A model generated the notes under the pieces. It saw nothing but the letters and a program-made list of their open reading frames with translations. It did not search any database and was not told the DNA's origin. A stretch of DNA of 64,000 bases from Listeria booriae. GTDB lineage: Bacteria > Bacillota > Bacilli > Lactobacillales > Listeriaceae. How positions within the stretch are numbered: the first letter of the stretch is position 1; each line of letters starts with the position of its first letter. A program made the position numbers and the translations under genes. This document shows positions 37,101 to 45,589 of this stretch, piece by piece. The stretch covers positions 310,001 through 374,000 of the forward strand of contig NZ_JNFA01000011.1 of the NCBI RefSeq assembly GCF_000766865.1, written 5' to 3'.

Positions 37101-40100
37101 TCAGTCTGTAAAAACGTGTTTAGTATAGTTTGCTTTCAAGTAATTCGTACTACTACCTTCTGTTACTAGATAGTCTACACCTTGATAAGTCGCAATTAGC
37201 CTAACATTAGGTCCATTACCTGCTGCGCTCCAAGCACCGAGTGAAAGACTACTTTCAATCTCTTGGTGATATACGCCATTAGATGTTCCTACTTGTATAG
37301 TACTTGCTGGATTAGTATCTGACTCTACTCGATAAGTTACTCCAGCTGGAACATCTGCTGAATGAGGGTACACATAAGCTTTTGTTGAGCTTGGAGCATT
37401 ACGTCCAAGAACAAATTCTAAGTCTGCACTCTTCATACGATCAGCCATGCTCTTATTGACTGTTACATCTACTATTTTGCTGATATTGCTACCGTCTGTT
37501 GTACGAACTGTGATTGTTGTTTTACCTGATTTCTTCGCTACCCAGTTACCGTTTGCATCTACTGTAATGATGCTTGCGTCCGCTGGTGTGTACGTTAATA
37601 CTTTGTTTGTTGCGTTTGTTGGTTGTACTGTAGCATCGACTTTACCTGTGTCATTAACTTCTGCTGTGATGCTCGATGCTGCTAGTGAAATATCAGTTGC
37701 TAACACGGTTGGGTCAGTTACTGTTACGTTCACTGTTTTCGTGATGTTGGAACCGTCTGCTGTTTTGACTTGAACTGTTGTTGTTCCAGCTTTTTTAGCT
37801 GTCCAGTTACCGTTCGCGTCTACAGAGAGGATACTTGAGTCTGCTGGTGTGTACGTTAGGTTTTTATTTGTTGCGTTTGTTGGTTCTACTGTCGCACCAA
37901 TTGTTCCTGTTGCGCCAACTGTTGTGTTAATATTCGTTGTTACTAAATCGATATCTGTTGCTAACACCGTTGCTGGTGCTGTAATAACGATTGTGAATGT
38001 ACGTACTGTATTACCAGCAGCGTCTTTCACTGTTACTAGCGAACTACCTGTTTTTTCTGTGTGCGTGAAAGCAATATGTGTTTTAGTTGCGCTAGCTTTC
38101 ACTGAAGAGAATAAATCAGGATTTGATAGAGTCACTTGATACGATGTAGGATCCAAAAGTGTACCTGCACTGTTGTAGAAGGCTACGTCTACTTGATTTT
38201 CGTTATATCCATCTTTGTACGTATTTGGTACAGTAATTGTGTCACCGTTCGCAAGATTCGTATCTGGTGTGAATCCTGTTTGGTAAATCCATTTCGCATT
38301 AGCTACTGCATTTGGATCGGTTACTGTTACAGTGATTGTTTTCGTGATGTTTGATCCGTCTGTTGTCTTCACTGCAATCGTTGTTGTTCCGGCTTTCTTA
38401 GCTGTCCAGTTGCCGTTTGCGTCAACAGAAATAATACTTGAGTCTGCTGGTGTATACGTTAGGTTTTTGTTTGTTGCATTTGTTGGTTGTACTGTCGCAT
38501 CTACTTTGCCTGTTGCGCCAACTGTTGTGTTAATGTTTGTTGTGTTCAAATCAATGTCTGTTGCTAACACGGTTGCTGGACCTGTGACAACGATTGTGAA
38601 TGTGCGTACTACTTTGCCATCTGCGTCTTTCACTGTTACTAATGTACTTCCTGTTTTTTCTGTGTGTGTGAATGCTAGTAATACAGGGTTACCAGTAATC
38701 GGTGTTAGTAGTGATGGGTCAGATAGTGTTACAGTCCAACCTTTTGTAGAAACTACTTGATCTTCTTTGTTGAAGAATTGAACGTTCACATTTTTGTTGT
38801 TGTAGCTATCCAAGTAATCATTTGCAATAGTGATTGTTCCGCCGTCTCCTACGCTTGGTTTAGAGCCGTCTTTGTTGTTAATCCACTTCATGTCGCTTAC
38901 TTCGTTTGGATTTACTGTTGCTACAACGGATGCGTTCATGTCTGTACGTGTTTGTTCTGCTTCAACTGCGATGTATCCAGACACGCCATCATCACCAAAT
39001 GCTGCATTAGCAAGGTTTTCATAGCCTGTTGGAGGTGTCACTTTCACGTAGTAAGTTCCTGGTGTAATTGTTTCGAATTTGTACAATCCGTTAGCGTCTG
39101 TTGTTGTTGTTTCTACAACTGCACCTGTGTTGCTGTAAAGTGTTACTGTTGCTCCAGCTACACCTGTTTCGCCTGCTTCTTGTGTACCATTTTTGTTCAA
39201 GTCATTGAAGACTGTTGAACGGATTTGGCCTGTTTTTTGTGCTAGTGTTAGGCGTAGGTTTGAGATGTTGCTTGTGCCGTCAGCTTGCAAGTAGAAACTG
39301 TTACCGTCGCTACCGAAACCTTGTGAAGATTCGAATGTGTAGCCTTCTGGAATGGACGCTTTCACATAGTAGTTACCTTCTGCAATTCCGTCAAAGCTGA
39401 AGTTACCTTGGCTGTTTGTTGCAACAGTCTTAACAAGTGTACCGTCTACGTTGTAAAGTGATACGTTTTCGCTGACACCTTGACCGCTTGGTGTGTTAAT
39501 AACGCCTGAGATTGTTGTTTTTGCTTGTTTTTTCAGTGCGATCGTGTAGTTAGATGATGTGTTTTCGCCGTTTAATTGGATGTAGTTACTGTTACCGTCA
39601 CTACCGAAACCGTTACTGCTTGCAAAGTCATAGTTGTTTGGAATTACTACTTTTGTATAGTAGTCTCCTGCTGCTAGACCTGTGAAGTTGTAATGTCCGC
39701 TTGCATCTGTTTGTTGTGAGTCAACAAGATTGCCTTGTACGTCATGTAATTCAACGCGGATGTTTGCAAGTCCGTTGCTTGTTGTTGCGTCTGTTACTGT
39801 TCCGCTAACTGCAGAGTTGTCTTTTACTTGTTTTTTCAGTGCAATCGAGTAGTTAGATGATGTGTTTTCACCGTTTAGTTGGATGTAGTTACTGTTTCCA
39901 TCACTACCGAAGCCATTACTGCTTACAAAGTCATAGTCGCTTGGAATTACTACTTTTGTATAGTAGTCTCCTGCTGCTAATCCTGTGAAGTTGTAGTGAC
40001 CACTTGCGTCTGTTTGTTGTGCGTCAATTAGGTTTCCTTGCACGTCATGTAGTTCTACGCGTGTGTTTGCAAGTCCGTTACCTGTTGCTGCGTCTGTTAC

Positions 40101-40919
40101 TGTTCCGCTAACTGCAGAGTTGTTTAATGTGCTTAGACCTAAGTTCAACTCGTTATGAAGCGTTTGTTCGCTTGCTACTGAGAAGTAACCTGTTGTTCCG
40201 TCAGCACCAAAGTATGTGCTTGATTGGTATTTATAATCGGACGGAATATCTGCTTTTGCGTAGTATTTACCAGGTTTTACAGCTGTGAAGCTATATGCGC
40301 CTGAGCTATCAGTTGTTGCATCGGCTACTTTTGATCCTGCTTCGTTGTATAAAGCAATGTGAACGCCGCTAATTCCAGCTTCTCCGCTGTCTTTTTGTCC
40401 ATTTTTGTTTGTATCGTTATAAACAAAGCTTTGGATTGCACCTTGTTGTGGGTAGAAACCGAAATGGAAACCTGTGATTGTGTTGCCACCAGAAATCGTG
40501 AAGTAGCTTGAGTTACCGTCCGCGCCGTTGATACCTTGTGTTGTATAAAGTTTTTCATCGGATGGTAATGTAGACATATCTACATGCAAATAGTATGTGC
40601 CGTCTGGAACGTTTGAGAAAGTATATCTGCCGTCTGTTCCTGTTGTAGATGTGCTTACTAGTGTGCCTTGATCATTGTAAAGTTCTACTTTAATGCCGGC
40701 TACGCCTGTTGTTTCGTTGCTATCTTGTACGGAATTTCCGTTTAAATCTTCAAACATAACATCGCTGATAGTACCTTGACCAGATGCTTTTAGTTGTTTG
40801 ATTGTGTTTTCTGCTGCTGATACAGTCGTGTAGGGTTGGATAATTGGTGTTAAGCTTCCTAAAACCAATACGCCTGTGATAGCGCCAAGTCCCCATTTTT
40901 TCATTGTCTTCTTATACAT
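37101..40919 (-). CDS. Giant secreted SdrD-B/Ig-repeat protein, module B
   Basis: 1272 residues. Signal peptide (about 1-35), then six SdrD_B/Cna_B-like domains (calcium-loop motifs DLNGNSVQDSNETTG, DTNKNGQKDSGEAG, DLNKNGTQEAGETG), the third and fourth being near-identical tandem copies. Next come Ig-like 'NKD' domains alternating with three BIG2 domains, and the shared C-terminal domain (SMADRMKSADLEFV, AYVYPHSADVPAGVTY, YLVTEG, ending HVFTD). There is no LPXTG or membrane anchor. It lies 57 nt downstream of the microprotein gene and is the paralogue of the protein at 21025, very alike over the first 250 residues. The ATG is preceded by AGGAGG. Confidence 0.88.
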   Translation of the reverse strand: MYKKTMKKWGLGAITGVLVLGSLTPIIQPYTTVSAAENTIKQLKASGQGTISDVMFEDLNGNSVQDSNETTGVAGIKVELYNDQGTLVSTSTTGTDGRYTFSNVPDGTYYLHVDMSTLPSDEKLYTTQGINGADGNSSYFTISGGNTITGFHFGFYPQQGAIQSFVYNDTNKNGQKDSGEAGISGVHIALYNEAGSKVADATTDSSGAYSFTAVKPGKYYAKADIPSDYKYQSSTYFGADGTTGYFSVASEQTLHNELNLGLSTLNNSAVSGTVTDAATGNGLANTRVELHDVQGNLIDAQQTDASGHYNFTGLAAGDYYTKVVIPSDYDFVSSNGFGSDGNSNYIQLNGENTSSNYSIALKKQVKDNSAVSGTVTDATTSNGLANIRVELHDVQGNLVDSQQTDASGHYNFTGLAAGDYYTKVVIPNNYDFASSNGFGSDGNSNYIQLNGENTSSNYTIALKKQAKTTISGVINTPSGQGVSENVSLYNVDGTLVKTVATNSQGNFSFDGIAEGNYYVKASIPEGYTFESSQGFGSDGNSFYLQADGTSNISNLRLTLAQKTGQIRSTVFNDLNKNGTQEAGETGVAGATVTLYSNTGAVVETTTTDANGLYKFETITPGTYYVKVTPPTGYENLANAAFGDDGVSGYIAVEAEQTRTDMNASVVATVNPNEVSDMKWINNKDGSKPSVGDGGTITIANDYLDSYNNKNVNVQFFNKEDQVVSTKGWTVTLSDPSLLTPITGNPVLLAFTHTEKTGSTLVTVKDADGKVVRTFTIVVTGPATVLATDIDLNTTNINTTVGATGKVDATVQPTNATNKNLTYTPADSSIISVDANGNWTAKKAGTTTIAVKTTDGSNITKTITVTVTDPNAVANAKWIYQTGFTPDTNLANGDTITVPNTYKDGYNENQVDVAFYNSAGTLLDPTSYQVTLSNPDLFSSVKASATKTHIAFTHTEKTGSSLVTVKDAAGNTVRTFTIVITAPATVLATDIDLVTTNINTTVGATGTIGATVEPTNATNKNLTYTPADSSILSVDANGNWTAKKAGTTTVQVKTADGSNITKTVNVTVTDPTVLATDISLAASSITAEVNDTGKVDATVQPTNATNKVLTYTPADASIITVDANGNWVAKKSGKTTITVRTTDGSNISKIVDVTVNKSMADRMKSADLEFVLGRNAPSSTKAYVYPHSADVPAGVTYRVESDTNPASTIQVGTSNGVYHQEIESSLSLGAWSAAGNGPNVRLIATYQGVDYLVTEGSSTNYLKANYTKHVFTD
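39517..40122 (-). repeat. Tandem 303-bp coding duplication
   Basis: Two adjacent copies of an SdrD_B-like domain (about 39517-39819 and 39820-40122) are roughly 90 percent identical in DNA, far closer than any other pair of domains in the gene. This marks a recent in-frame duplication of 101 codons and a likely site of copy-number change. Confidence 0.85.
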
Positions 40920-40976
40920 GTTAATAATTCCTCCTGATTCTTTGAAACACTTATGATGTTTTGTAAAAATATGGGC

Positions 40977-41159
40977 TTATGATACTTGATCGTGTTGCTT
41001 CCGTTTATTCTTTGCAAATAAAAGAACGGCTGTTATTGCTGCTATTCCAATGCCTATGGTTGCTGCCATGAGCGGATACCCTTGGAGCATTGCTGCGCCG
41101 ATAATGGGACCGCCTCCGGTCATTGGGACCAATGGGTTTAAATTACCACCTTGACTCAT
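40977..41159 (-). CDS. VPMTG microprotein, module B
   Basis: 60 residues starting MSQGGNLNPLVPMTGGGP, then IIGAAMLQGYPL, one hydrophobic helix (about residues 31-50) and a basic tail (KNKRKQHDQVS). It matches the product at 24669 at most positions, including all of the VPMTG region and the LQGYPL linker. AAGGAGG stands 7 nt before the ATG. There is no signal peptide. With its sorting-signal-like layout, a sortase gene in the same operon and an unanchored giant protein next to it, an anchoring, adaptor or sortase-regulatory role is possible. None of this is established. Confidence 0.85.
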   Translation of the reverse strand: MSQGGNLNPLVPMTGGGPIIGAAMLQGYPLMAATIGIGIAAITAVLLFAKNKRKQHDQVS

Positions 41160-41211
41160 TGCTTAGCCTCCTTACTACAGTTTGAATTTTTTTAACCTGA
41201 TACTTCCGAAT

Positions 41212-41244
41212 TTAGCTGGAGTCAGGTTGATGTGTGTTTGTCAT
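41212..41244 (-). CDS. Possible 10-residue leader peptide ORF
   Basis: ATG ACA ... TAA encodes MTNTHQPDSS behind an excellent ribosome-binding site (CAGGAGGG, 7 nt). It lies between the Crp-like gene and the microprotein gene. Directly after the CCT codon, AACCTGA and TCAGGTT (41192-41198 on the plus strand) can pair across the stop codon, so translation could affect folding. Module A has no equivalent, so this could also be a chance ORF left by a decayed gene. Confidence 0.4.
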   Translation of the reverse strand: MTNTHQPDSS

Positions 41245-41299
41245 TGTTTTTCCCTCCTGAGTGAATTGTGTTTTAGATTGATTTTTCAATAAACTATTT

Positions 41300-41977
41300 T
41301 CAATACGATATGGTGATGTTGTCTTTATTTAAAATGAATTGGTTTGTGTCTGTTTCGAAAATCCCGTTACTTTCGAAATCTTTGCAGAGATACGTCATGT
41401 GTTGTCTTGTCATACCGAGGTAATTCGAAATTATCTTTTTTGTGAAAATTTTCGGTAATATTATATGATGTTGATTTTCTTCGCCGTATTGTTGTCCTAG
41501 GTAAGTGAGCGTTAGGAGAAGTTGTTTTTTGGTTTCTTCTGTTTGGAGGGTTTGTTTTTGTAAGAGGTTGGCGTTGATTAGTTTCATATATTGGTAGAGG
41601 TAGAACGCGCCTTCTTGGGAGTACATTAGTTTGCTCATGACTTGTTCTTTGGAGAAGCGCCAAGTGACGATTTCGTTTAGGGCGATGACGCTTGTGAATG
41701 AAGGTTCGTTTCCTAGTATTTCGTTGAAGCCGATAATGTCGCTTTCGCCGATGAAGCTATTAATATGCTCGTTTTTCCATACGCCACAAATACCGGATTG
41801 GATGAAGTAGATGTAATCGTGTATTTCATTTTCAATTACTATCTGGTCTTTTTTTCGGAATACTTTTCTTTCTGTATCTATAGGAAAAGATGTTTTGTCT
41901 GATAAAACGTGTAATAATTCTGTGCTGCTAAATTCTTCTTCCATAACATCCTTGTCGAATAATTCCATGTAGCTCAT
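41300..41977 (-). CDS. Crp/Fnr-like (PrfA-type) transcriptional regulator
   Basis: About 225 residues. Sensor beta-roll (YIYFIQSGICGVW, INSFIGESDIIGFNEILGNE), a long linker helix (AFYLYQYMKLINANLLQKQT) and a C-terminal helix-turn-helix (IFTKKIISNYLGMTRQHMTY). The cyclic-nucleotide-binding Arg-Ser pair is missing, as in PrfA. The start is ATG 41977 (AAAGGAG 9 nt upstream); earlier in-frame codons lack a site. It heads the module B run and is a candidate activator of it. Confidence 0.8.
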   Translation of the reverse strand: MSYMELFDKDVMEEEFSSTELLHVLSDKTSFPIDTERKVFRKKDQIVIENEIHDYIYFIQSGICGVWKNEHINSFIGESDIIGFNEILGNEPSFTSVIALNEIVTWRFSKEQVMSKLMYSQEGAFYLYQYMKLINANLLQKQTLQTEETKKQLLLTLTYLGQQYGEENQHHIILPKIFTKKIISNYLGMTRQHMTYLCKDFESNGIFETDTNQFILNKDNITISY

Positions 41978-42320
41978 GTTAGCAAGCTCCTTTCTCAATC
42001 GCCTTTCGATATACATATCATATCACGGTGATTTTTTTCTGGACGGAAACTATACGTCACAAAACTCACTTTATTTTAGAGAATTTGTGAACAAACTTCG
42101 CGGAGCCAAAATGTATTTTTTGAACAAGATTAGTATACATCTTTTTTGGTTTTTGTACTTTTGGGGTGATGGGTTTGTTGTGGTATGTATGGGGTTGTTG
42201 CGTACTTGTGGTGGTACGAAAATTGGATTTTGGTATTCTAAAATAGGTCAAAAAGTGGCTGTAGAGCGTGTTTGTGAACTTTTTGTGAAGAGTTAAAAAA
42301 CATGAGAAAACGTGAAAAAA
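41978..42320. other. Intergenic region upstream of the module B regulator
   Basis: No convincing gene. A 106-codon plus-strand frame (41976-42296) has no ribosome-binding site, overlaps the Crp-like gene start and has biased composition, so it is left out. The region should hold the module B promoter. Confidence 0.45.
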
Positions 42321-42411
42321 GACTAGTACTGGTATGAAGTGGCTTCATGGATACCAATATTAGTCTGGAATTAAAAAAATCGGCAGGCGCCAAGTGATGG
42401 CTTTCCTACCG
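42321..42411 (-). terminator. Two tandem hairpins downstream of the small membrane protein gene
   Basis: CGGCAGG (42381-42387)/CCTACCG (42405-42411), followed on the minus strand by ATTTTTTT, is an intrinsic terminator with one U-G pair. A second, longer imperfect hairpin (42321-42365, 15-bp outer stem with one wobble and one mismatch, inner GAAG/CTTC) is also followed by a T-run on the minus strand. Confidence 0.75.
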
Positions 42412-42426
42412 ACTTTCTTGTGTTGC

Positions 42427-42765
42427 TTAGGCTTTTGCTTCTGACAAATCGTCTGCAGTGCTAAGTCCGATTAGACCTGCTACTGACAAAAGAACGATTG
42501 GAAGTAAGAACATCATGGAAACGCTCATTGTGCAGGCTACTGCTGAGGCAATTAGCATAACGCCGCCTTTTAGTGGAGCTTTATGCATAATAATTGCGCC
42601 GAATAGGCCGACAAATGACATCGCTAGTGTTGCGAAGTTTAAAATCGTGAACACTAATGAGTCTTCTTCCAAAACGCGTGCAATGCTATCTACGGAAATA
42701 ACGGTTAGGCTAAGTCCCATCGCTAGCAATGCGCCAATAATCCCCAATGTTTTCTCAAAATTCAT
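42427..42765 (-). CDS. Small four-helix membrane protein (DUF4064-like)
   Basis: 112 residues with four hydrophobic segments and an acidic C-terminus (STADDLSEAKA). The layout resembles DUF4064-type membrane proteins, a guess from topology. The ATG at 42765 is preceded by GGAG at 9 nt; the upstream ATG at 42780 overlaps that site. It is monocistronic, with its own terminator. Function unknown. Confidence 0.65.
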   Translation of the reverse strand: MNFEKTLGIIGALLAMGLSLTVISVDSIARVLEEDSLVFTILNFATLAMSFVGLFGAIIMHKAPLKGGVMLIASAVACTMSVSMMFLLPIVLLSVAGLIGLSTADDLSEAKA

Positions 42766-42870
42766 CGTAAAAAACTCCATTCGATAGACATATTTATCCG
42801 TTTTCGCGTATAAGCTAACGCAAACGTGTGGATACTGTTATGTTACCATTTTTACATACGATTTGGCAAC

Positions 42871-43992
42871 TCAATGAAATGGACAGCCGCCGCGTTTTAC
42901 GGGGACAATGTCTTGGCGATGAAATGGTGATTCTTGATAGAAAAAGTTCGGTTTGACGATTTTATTTGGGTAGCGTTGATGAAAAATGTGCGTCGTGGCT
43001 GGTGAGACTGGTGGGATGAGCCATGCCCATTCTCCGGTGACTTCGCGCCCTGCTTTTTGCTCGTTTGTTTCGAATTGGCCGAATTGGCGGGCCGCTGTGT
43101 GATGGTCTACGATTTGGACTTTGGCTTTGTGATAGGAATCCAGGACGGCGACGTTTAGTTCGACTAATGCGCGATCCTTCCATAGGGAGTCGAGCCGTTT
43201 CGTGTTGAGTCCGATTTTTTCTGCGACGGCGGCGAGTTGGTTGTAGCGACCCTCATCAGCAAAATTGCGGGCGCCGATTTCGGTTTCCATGTACCAGCCG
43301 TTGAATGGCGCGGCTTGATAGGTGATGCCGCCGATTTCGAGCTTCATTTCGGAAATGATGGGCACGGCGTACCAGCGCAAATCGAGTTCGGCGATTCCTG
43401 GGTAATCGGGATGCGCGATGGGGACTTCTAGTACGAGTTCGGACGGGATTTCGGTGTATGTCGGAGACGCCGCATGATTTTCTTGAAAAACGAATGGCAA
43501 AATGTCAAACGGCGTCCTCGCACCACGCCAGCCAAGTTGTTCGCAGATTTTGGTGACTGCGACGGAGGCAGGGTCGCCAATCACGCCTTGCTCTGTCTCG
43601 TAACCTGCGTACCGAATTAATTGGTGGTTCCAAACATGAGGTCCGTCCTCACCCGGTTTAAAAATAGTGATGTATGGCCGTATTTGCCCGCCATTCGTTG
43701 CTTTTTCAATATGTGCGAACAATGCGGTTTCGATTTCATGCGCCGTCACGGCTTCGCGGGCATCCATGACTTGAATCCGATCCCAGAAAAGCCGACCAAC
43801 GCAGCGATTACTGTTCCGCCATGCCATTTTTGCTCCGATGGTTAGTTCTTCTAACGTGTGCGTGTATGTACCTGTTTGCGCGATTTCTTCGTGTATCGCG
43901 TTGATCCGACTTTCGATTTCCGCGCTGCTTTTGGAGAGCTCGTTATAGGCTTGCGTGATAAACTGTTCCGCTTCTTGCGTATTTATTTTCAT
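42871..43992 (-). CDS. nos: Bacterial nitric oxide synthase (oxygenase domain)
   Basis: 373 residues, the usual length of bacterial NOS, lacking a reductase domain. The haem-thiolate signature [13 protein letters not shown] is present with Cys64 as axial ligand. Further conserved parts include FDILPFVFQ and the substrate-region [15 protein letters not shown], which holds the arginine-binding Glu. The enzyme oxidises L-arginine to citrulline and NO using an external electron donor, and in Bacillus and Staphylococcus it protects against oxidants and some antibiotics. The start is ATG 43992 with AAAGGAAG upstream. It is apparently monocistronic. NOS is not a standard L. monocytogenes gene. Confidence 0.95.
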   Translation of the reverse strand: MKINTQEAEQFITQAYNELSKSSAEIESRINAIHEEIAQTGTYTHTLEELTIGAKMAWRNSNRCVGRLFWDRIQVMDAREAVTAHEIETALFAHIEKATNGGQIRPYITIFKPGEDGPHVWNHQLIRYAGYETEQGVIGDPASVAVTKICEQLGWRGARTPFDILPFVFQENHAASPTYTEIPSELVLEVPIAHPDYPGIAELDLRWYAVPIISEMKLEIGGITYQAAPFNGWYMETEIGARNFADEGRYNQLAAVAEKIGLNTKRLDSLWKDRALVELNVAVLDSYHKAKVQIVDHHTAARQFGQFETNEQKAGREVTGEWAWLIPPVSPATTHIFHQRYPNKIVKPNFFYQESPFHRQDIVPVKRGGCPFH

Positions 43993-44039
43993 CGCTTTGC
44001 TTCCTTTCCGTTCAGTCTTTCTATTATTGTACCACGAAA

Positions 44040-44074
44040 AAAACAAGAGAAGTTCTGTTTGCTTCTCTTGTTTT
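44040..44074. terminator. Intrinsic terminator of the coiled-coil lipoprotein gene
   Basis: AAAACAAGAGAAG (44040-44052) pairs perfectly with CTTCTCTTGTTTT (44062-44074), a 13-bp stem with a 9-nt loop and T-runs on both strands. It lies between the lipoprotein gene and nos. Confidence 0.88.
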
Positions 44075-44085
44075 TAAAATTAGAA

Positions 44086-44709
44086 TTAATGAGATACGCG
44101 TAATTGTCCAAGTCGTTTAATTTCAGCGATAATCGCGTTTCTTTCTGATTGTGTTAGGTTAGGATTATTCAGTTTTTTCTTCTCAGTAGCAATTAGACGG
44201 CCCTTTTCTTCACCCGTAATCGTGCCAGATTCTTGTTTTGGCTGGGATTGGACGGTCTGTTTTTGTTCTGCTTGTTTTGGCGTTGGTGCCGGGGTTGTCG
44301 TTTCTGCTTTCGGTGTTTGTTTTGGTGCTGCTGGGGTTGTTGTCTCTTGTTTCGCTGGTGTCTCGGTTTTTGGTGTTTCTGTTTGCGCGCTGGCTGTTGT
44401 TTGTTCTTGGGTGCTTTCTTCTTTGGCTTTGGCCTCAGCTTTTGCCTTGGTTTCCGCTTCGGCTTTCGCTTTATTTTCTGCTTCTACTTTCGCCTTTGCG
44501 TCTGCTTCTGCTTTTTTTGATGCCTCTACTTTTGCGTTAGCGTCTTTTAGTTCGGTGTTTTCTTCTTTGATTTTGTCGACTTCTTTACTCAGCGCCTCAA
44601 TCTTTTCTTCGGCTTTCTTCAAGTCTGCATTGTCCTTCTCCACTGTGTTATCGCCACATCCAGCAAGTGCAAGCGATGCTAAAAGCGCAATTCCTAGTAG
44701 TTTCTTCAT
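44086..44709 (-). CDS. Coiled-coil lipoprotein of unknown function
   Basis: 207 residues. Lipoprotein signal with lipobox LALAGC, then a coiled coil (about residues 27-75, KKAEEKIEALSKEVDKIKEE), an Ala/Lys/Glu repeat region (KAKAEAETKAKAEAK) and a Thr/Pro/Gln-rich low-complexity linker. A conserved-looking C-terminal segment follows (IATEKKKLNNPNLTQSERNA). The start is ATG 44709 (GGGAG 6 nt upstream). Probably membrane-tethered and reaching into the wall. Composition bias makes family assignment unreliable. Confidence 0.8.
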   Translation of the reverse strand: MKKLLGIALLASLALAGCGDNTVEKDNADLKKAEEKIEALSKEVDKIKEENTELKDANAKVEASKKAEADAKAKVEAENKAKAEAETKAKAEAKAKEESTQEQTTASAQTETPKTETPAKQETTTPAAPKQTPKAETTTPAPTPKQAEQKQTVQSQPKQESGTITGEEKGRLIATEKKKLNNPNLTQSERNAIIAEIKRLGQLRVSH

Positions 44710-44775
44710 ACATGTAACACTCCCTTTATATTTGCATACAGCTATTATAGTATATATAGTAGAAAAAGTAAACAA

Positions 44776-44803
44776 AAAGACCAATCTGCTAAAACTGGTC
44801 TTT
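44776..44803 (-). terminator. Intrinsic terminator of the DUF1295 operon
   Basis: AAAGACCA (44776-44783) and TGGTCTTT (44796-44803) form an 8-bp stem with a 12-nt loop, followed on the minus strand by TTTTGTTT. Confidence 0.8.
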
Positions 44804-44811
44804 CAATCCGC

Positions 44812-45585
44812 CTAATTCTCTCTTTTCGGTATGGTTGGGATGAATTTCGACGTTCTTTTTGCGTAAGCTTGGAAGTCGGCGCGATCTTTGTACTTCTTCT
44901 CAAGTAACGGCACGCCTGAAACGAAGAGGAGAAGTAGCGTGATGATGAGCGGGCCAATGAATCCCCAAAGGGTTGCGGCGCTTGTTATTGTGATTAGAAA
45001 AATACCCCACCAGCTTAGCGCTTCACCAAAATAATTCGGGTGACGCGTGTATTGCCAAAGCCCTGTCGTCATCAGCTTTCCTTTGTTCTCCGGTTTCTTC
45101 TTGAAACGGCGCAACTGCTCATCCCCGCCAACTTCAAATATAAAGCCAACTAGCCAAACTACAATCCCAACATAATTCCACCACATAAATTCCGTGGCCG
45201 CCGTTGTATTCACAAGCAGAATCGGCAAACTAATAATATACAGCAACACACCTTGCAAAACAAAGACATTCAAATATGTTTTCAGTTTGACAGCCTTTGT
45301 GCCCCAACGCTTGCGCATATTGACGTAGCGGTAATCTTCGGGTTTGCCGATATTCCGTTTCGCTAAGTGGAAAAATAAGCGCATGCCCCATAGAAATACG
45401 AAAATGGTGACGAGTAAGCCTTGCGTCGTCATTTGTCCGCCCCAGAAATACGTGTAAATAGCGACAATCACGAATCCTGGTCCCCACGCCAAGTCAACGA
45501 TGGAGTTGTTTTTTAGTTTTTGCGCCCAGATGAAAATGATTGTGAAATAAATCCATAATAATAATCCCGCGATTCCATATACCAT
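44812..45585 (-). CDS. DUF1295 membrane protein (steroid 5-alpha-reductase-like)
   Basis: 257 residues with about six membrane helices. The C-terminal part has the DUF1295/isoprenylcysteine-methyltransferase-like signature [22 protein letters not shown]. These proteins resemble steroid 5-alpha-reductases and phospholipid or isoprenyl methyltransferases; the reaction in bacteria is unknown. It begins 5 nt after the DAK2-DegV gene and is the last gene of a three-gene operon. Confidence 0.85.
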   Translation of the reverse strand: MVYGIAGLLLWIYFTIIFIWAQKLKNNSIVDLAWGPGFVIVAIYTYFWGGQMTTQGLLVTIFVFLWGMRLFFHLAKRNIGKPEDYRYVNMRKRWGTKAVKLKTYLNVFVLQGVLLYIISLPILLVNTTAATEFMWWNYVGIVVWLVGFIFEVGGDEQLRRFKKKPENKGKLMTTGLWQYTRHPNYFGEALSWWGIFLITITSAATLWGFIGPLIITLLLLFVSGVPLLEKKYKDRADFQAYAKRTSKFIPTIPKREN

Positions 45586-45589
45586 TGTG

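Noticed and set aside
41976..42296. 106-codon plus-strand frame upstream of the module B regulator
   Set aside because: No ribosome-binding site, antisense overlap with the Crp-like gene start, and aromatic-rich low-quality composition.
44222..44815. 197-codon and shorter plus-strand frames opposite the coiled-coil lipoprotein
   Set aside because: They are antisense to Ala/Lys/Glu repeats, which yields Phe/Ser/Ala-rich artefacts.
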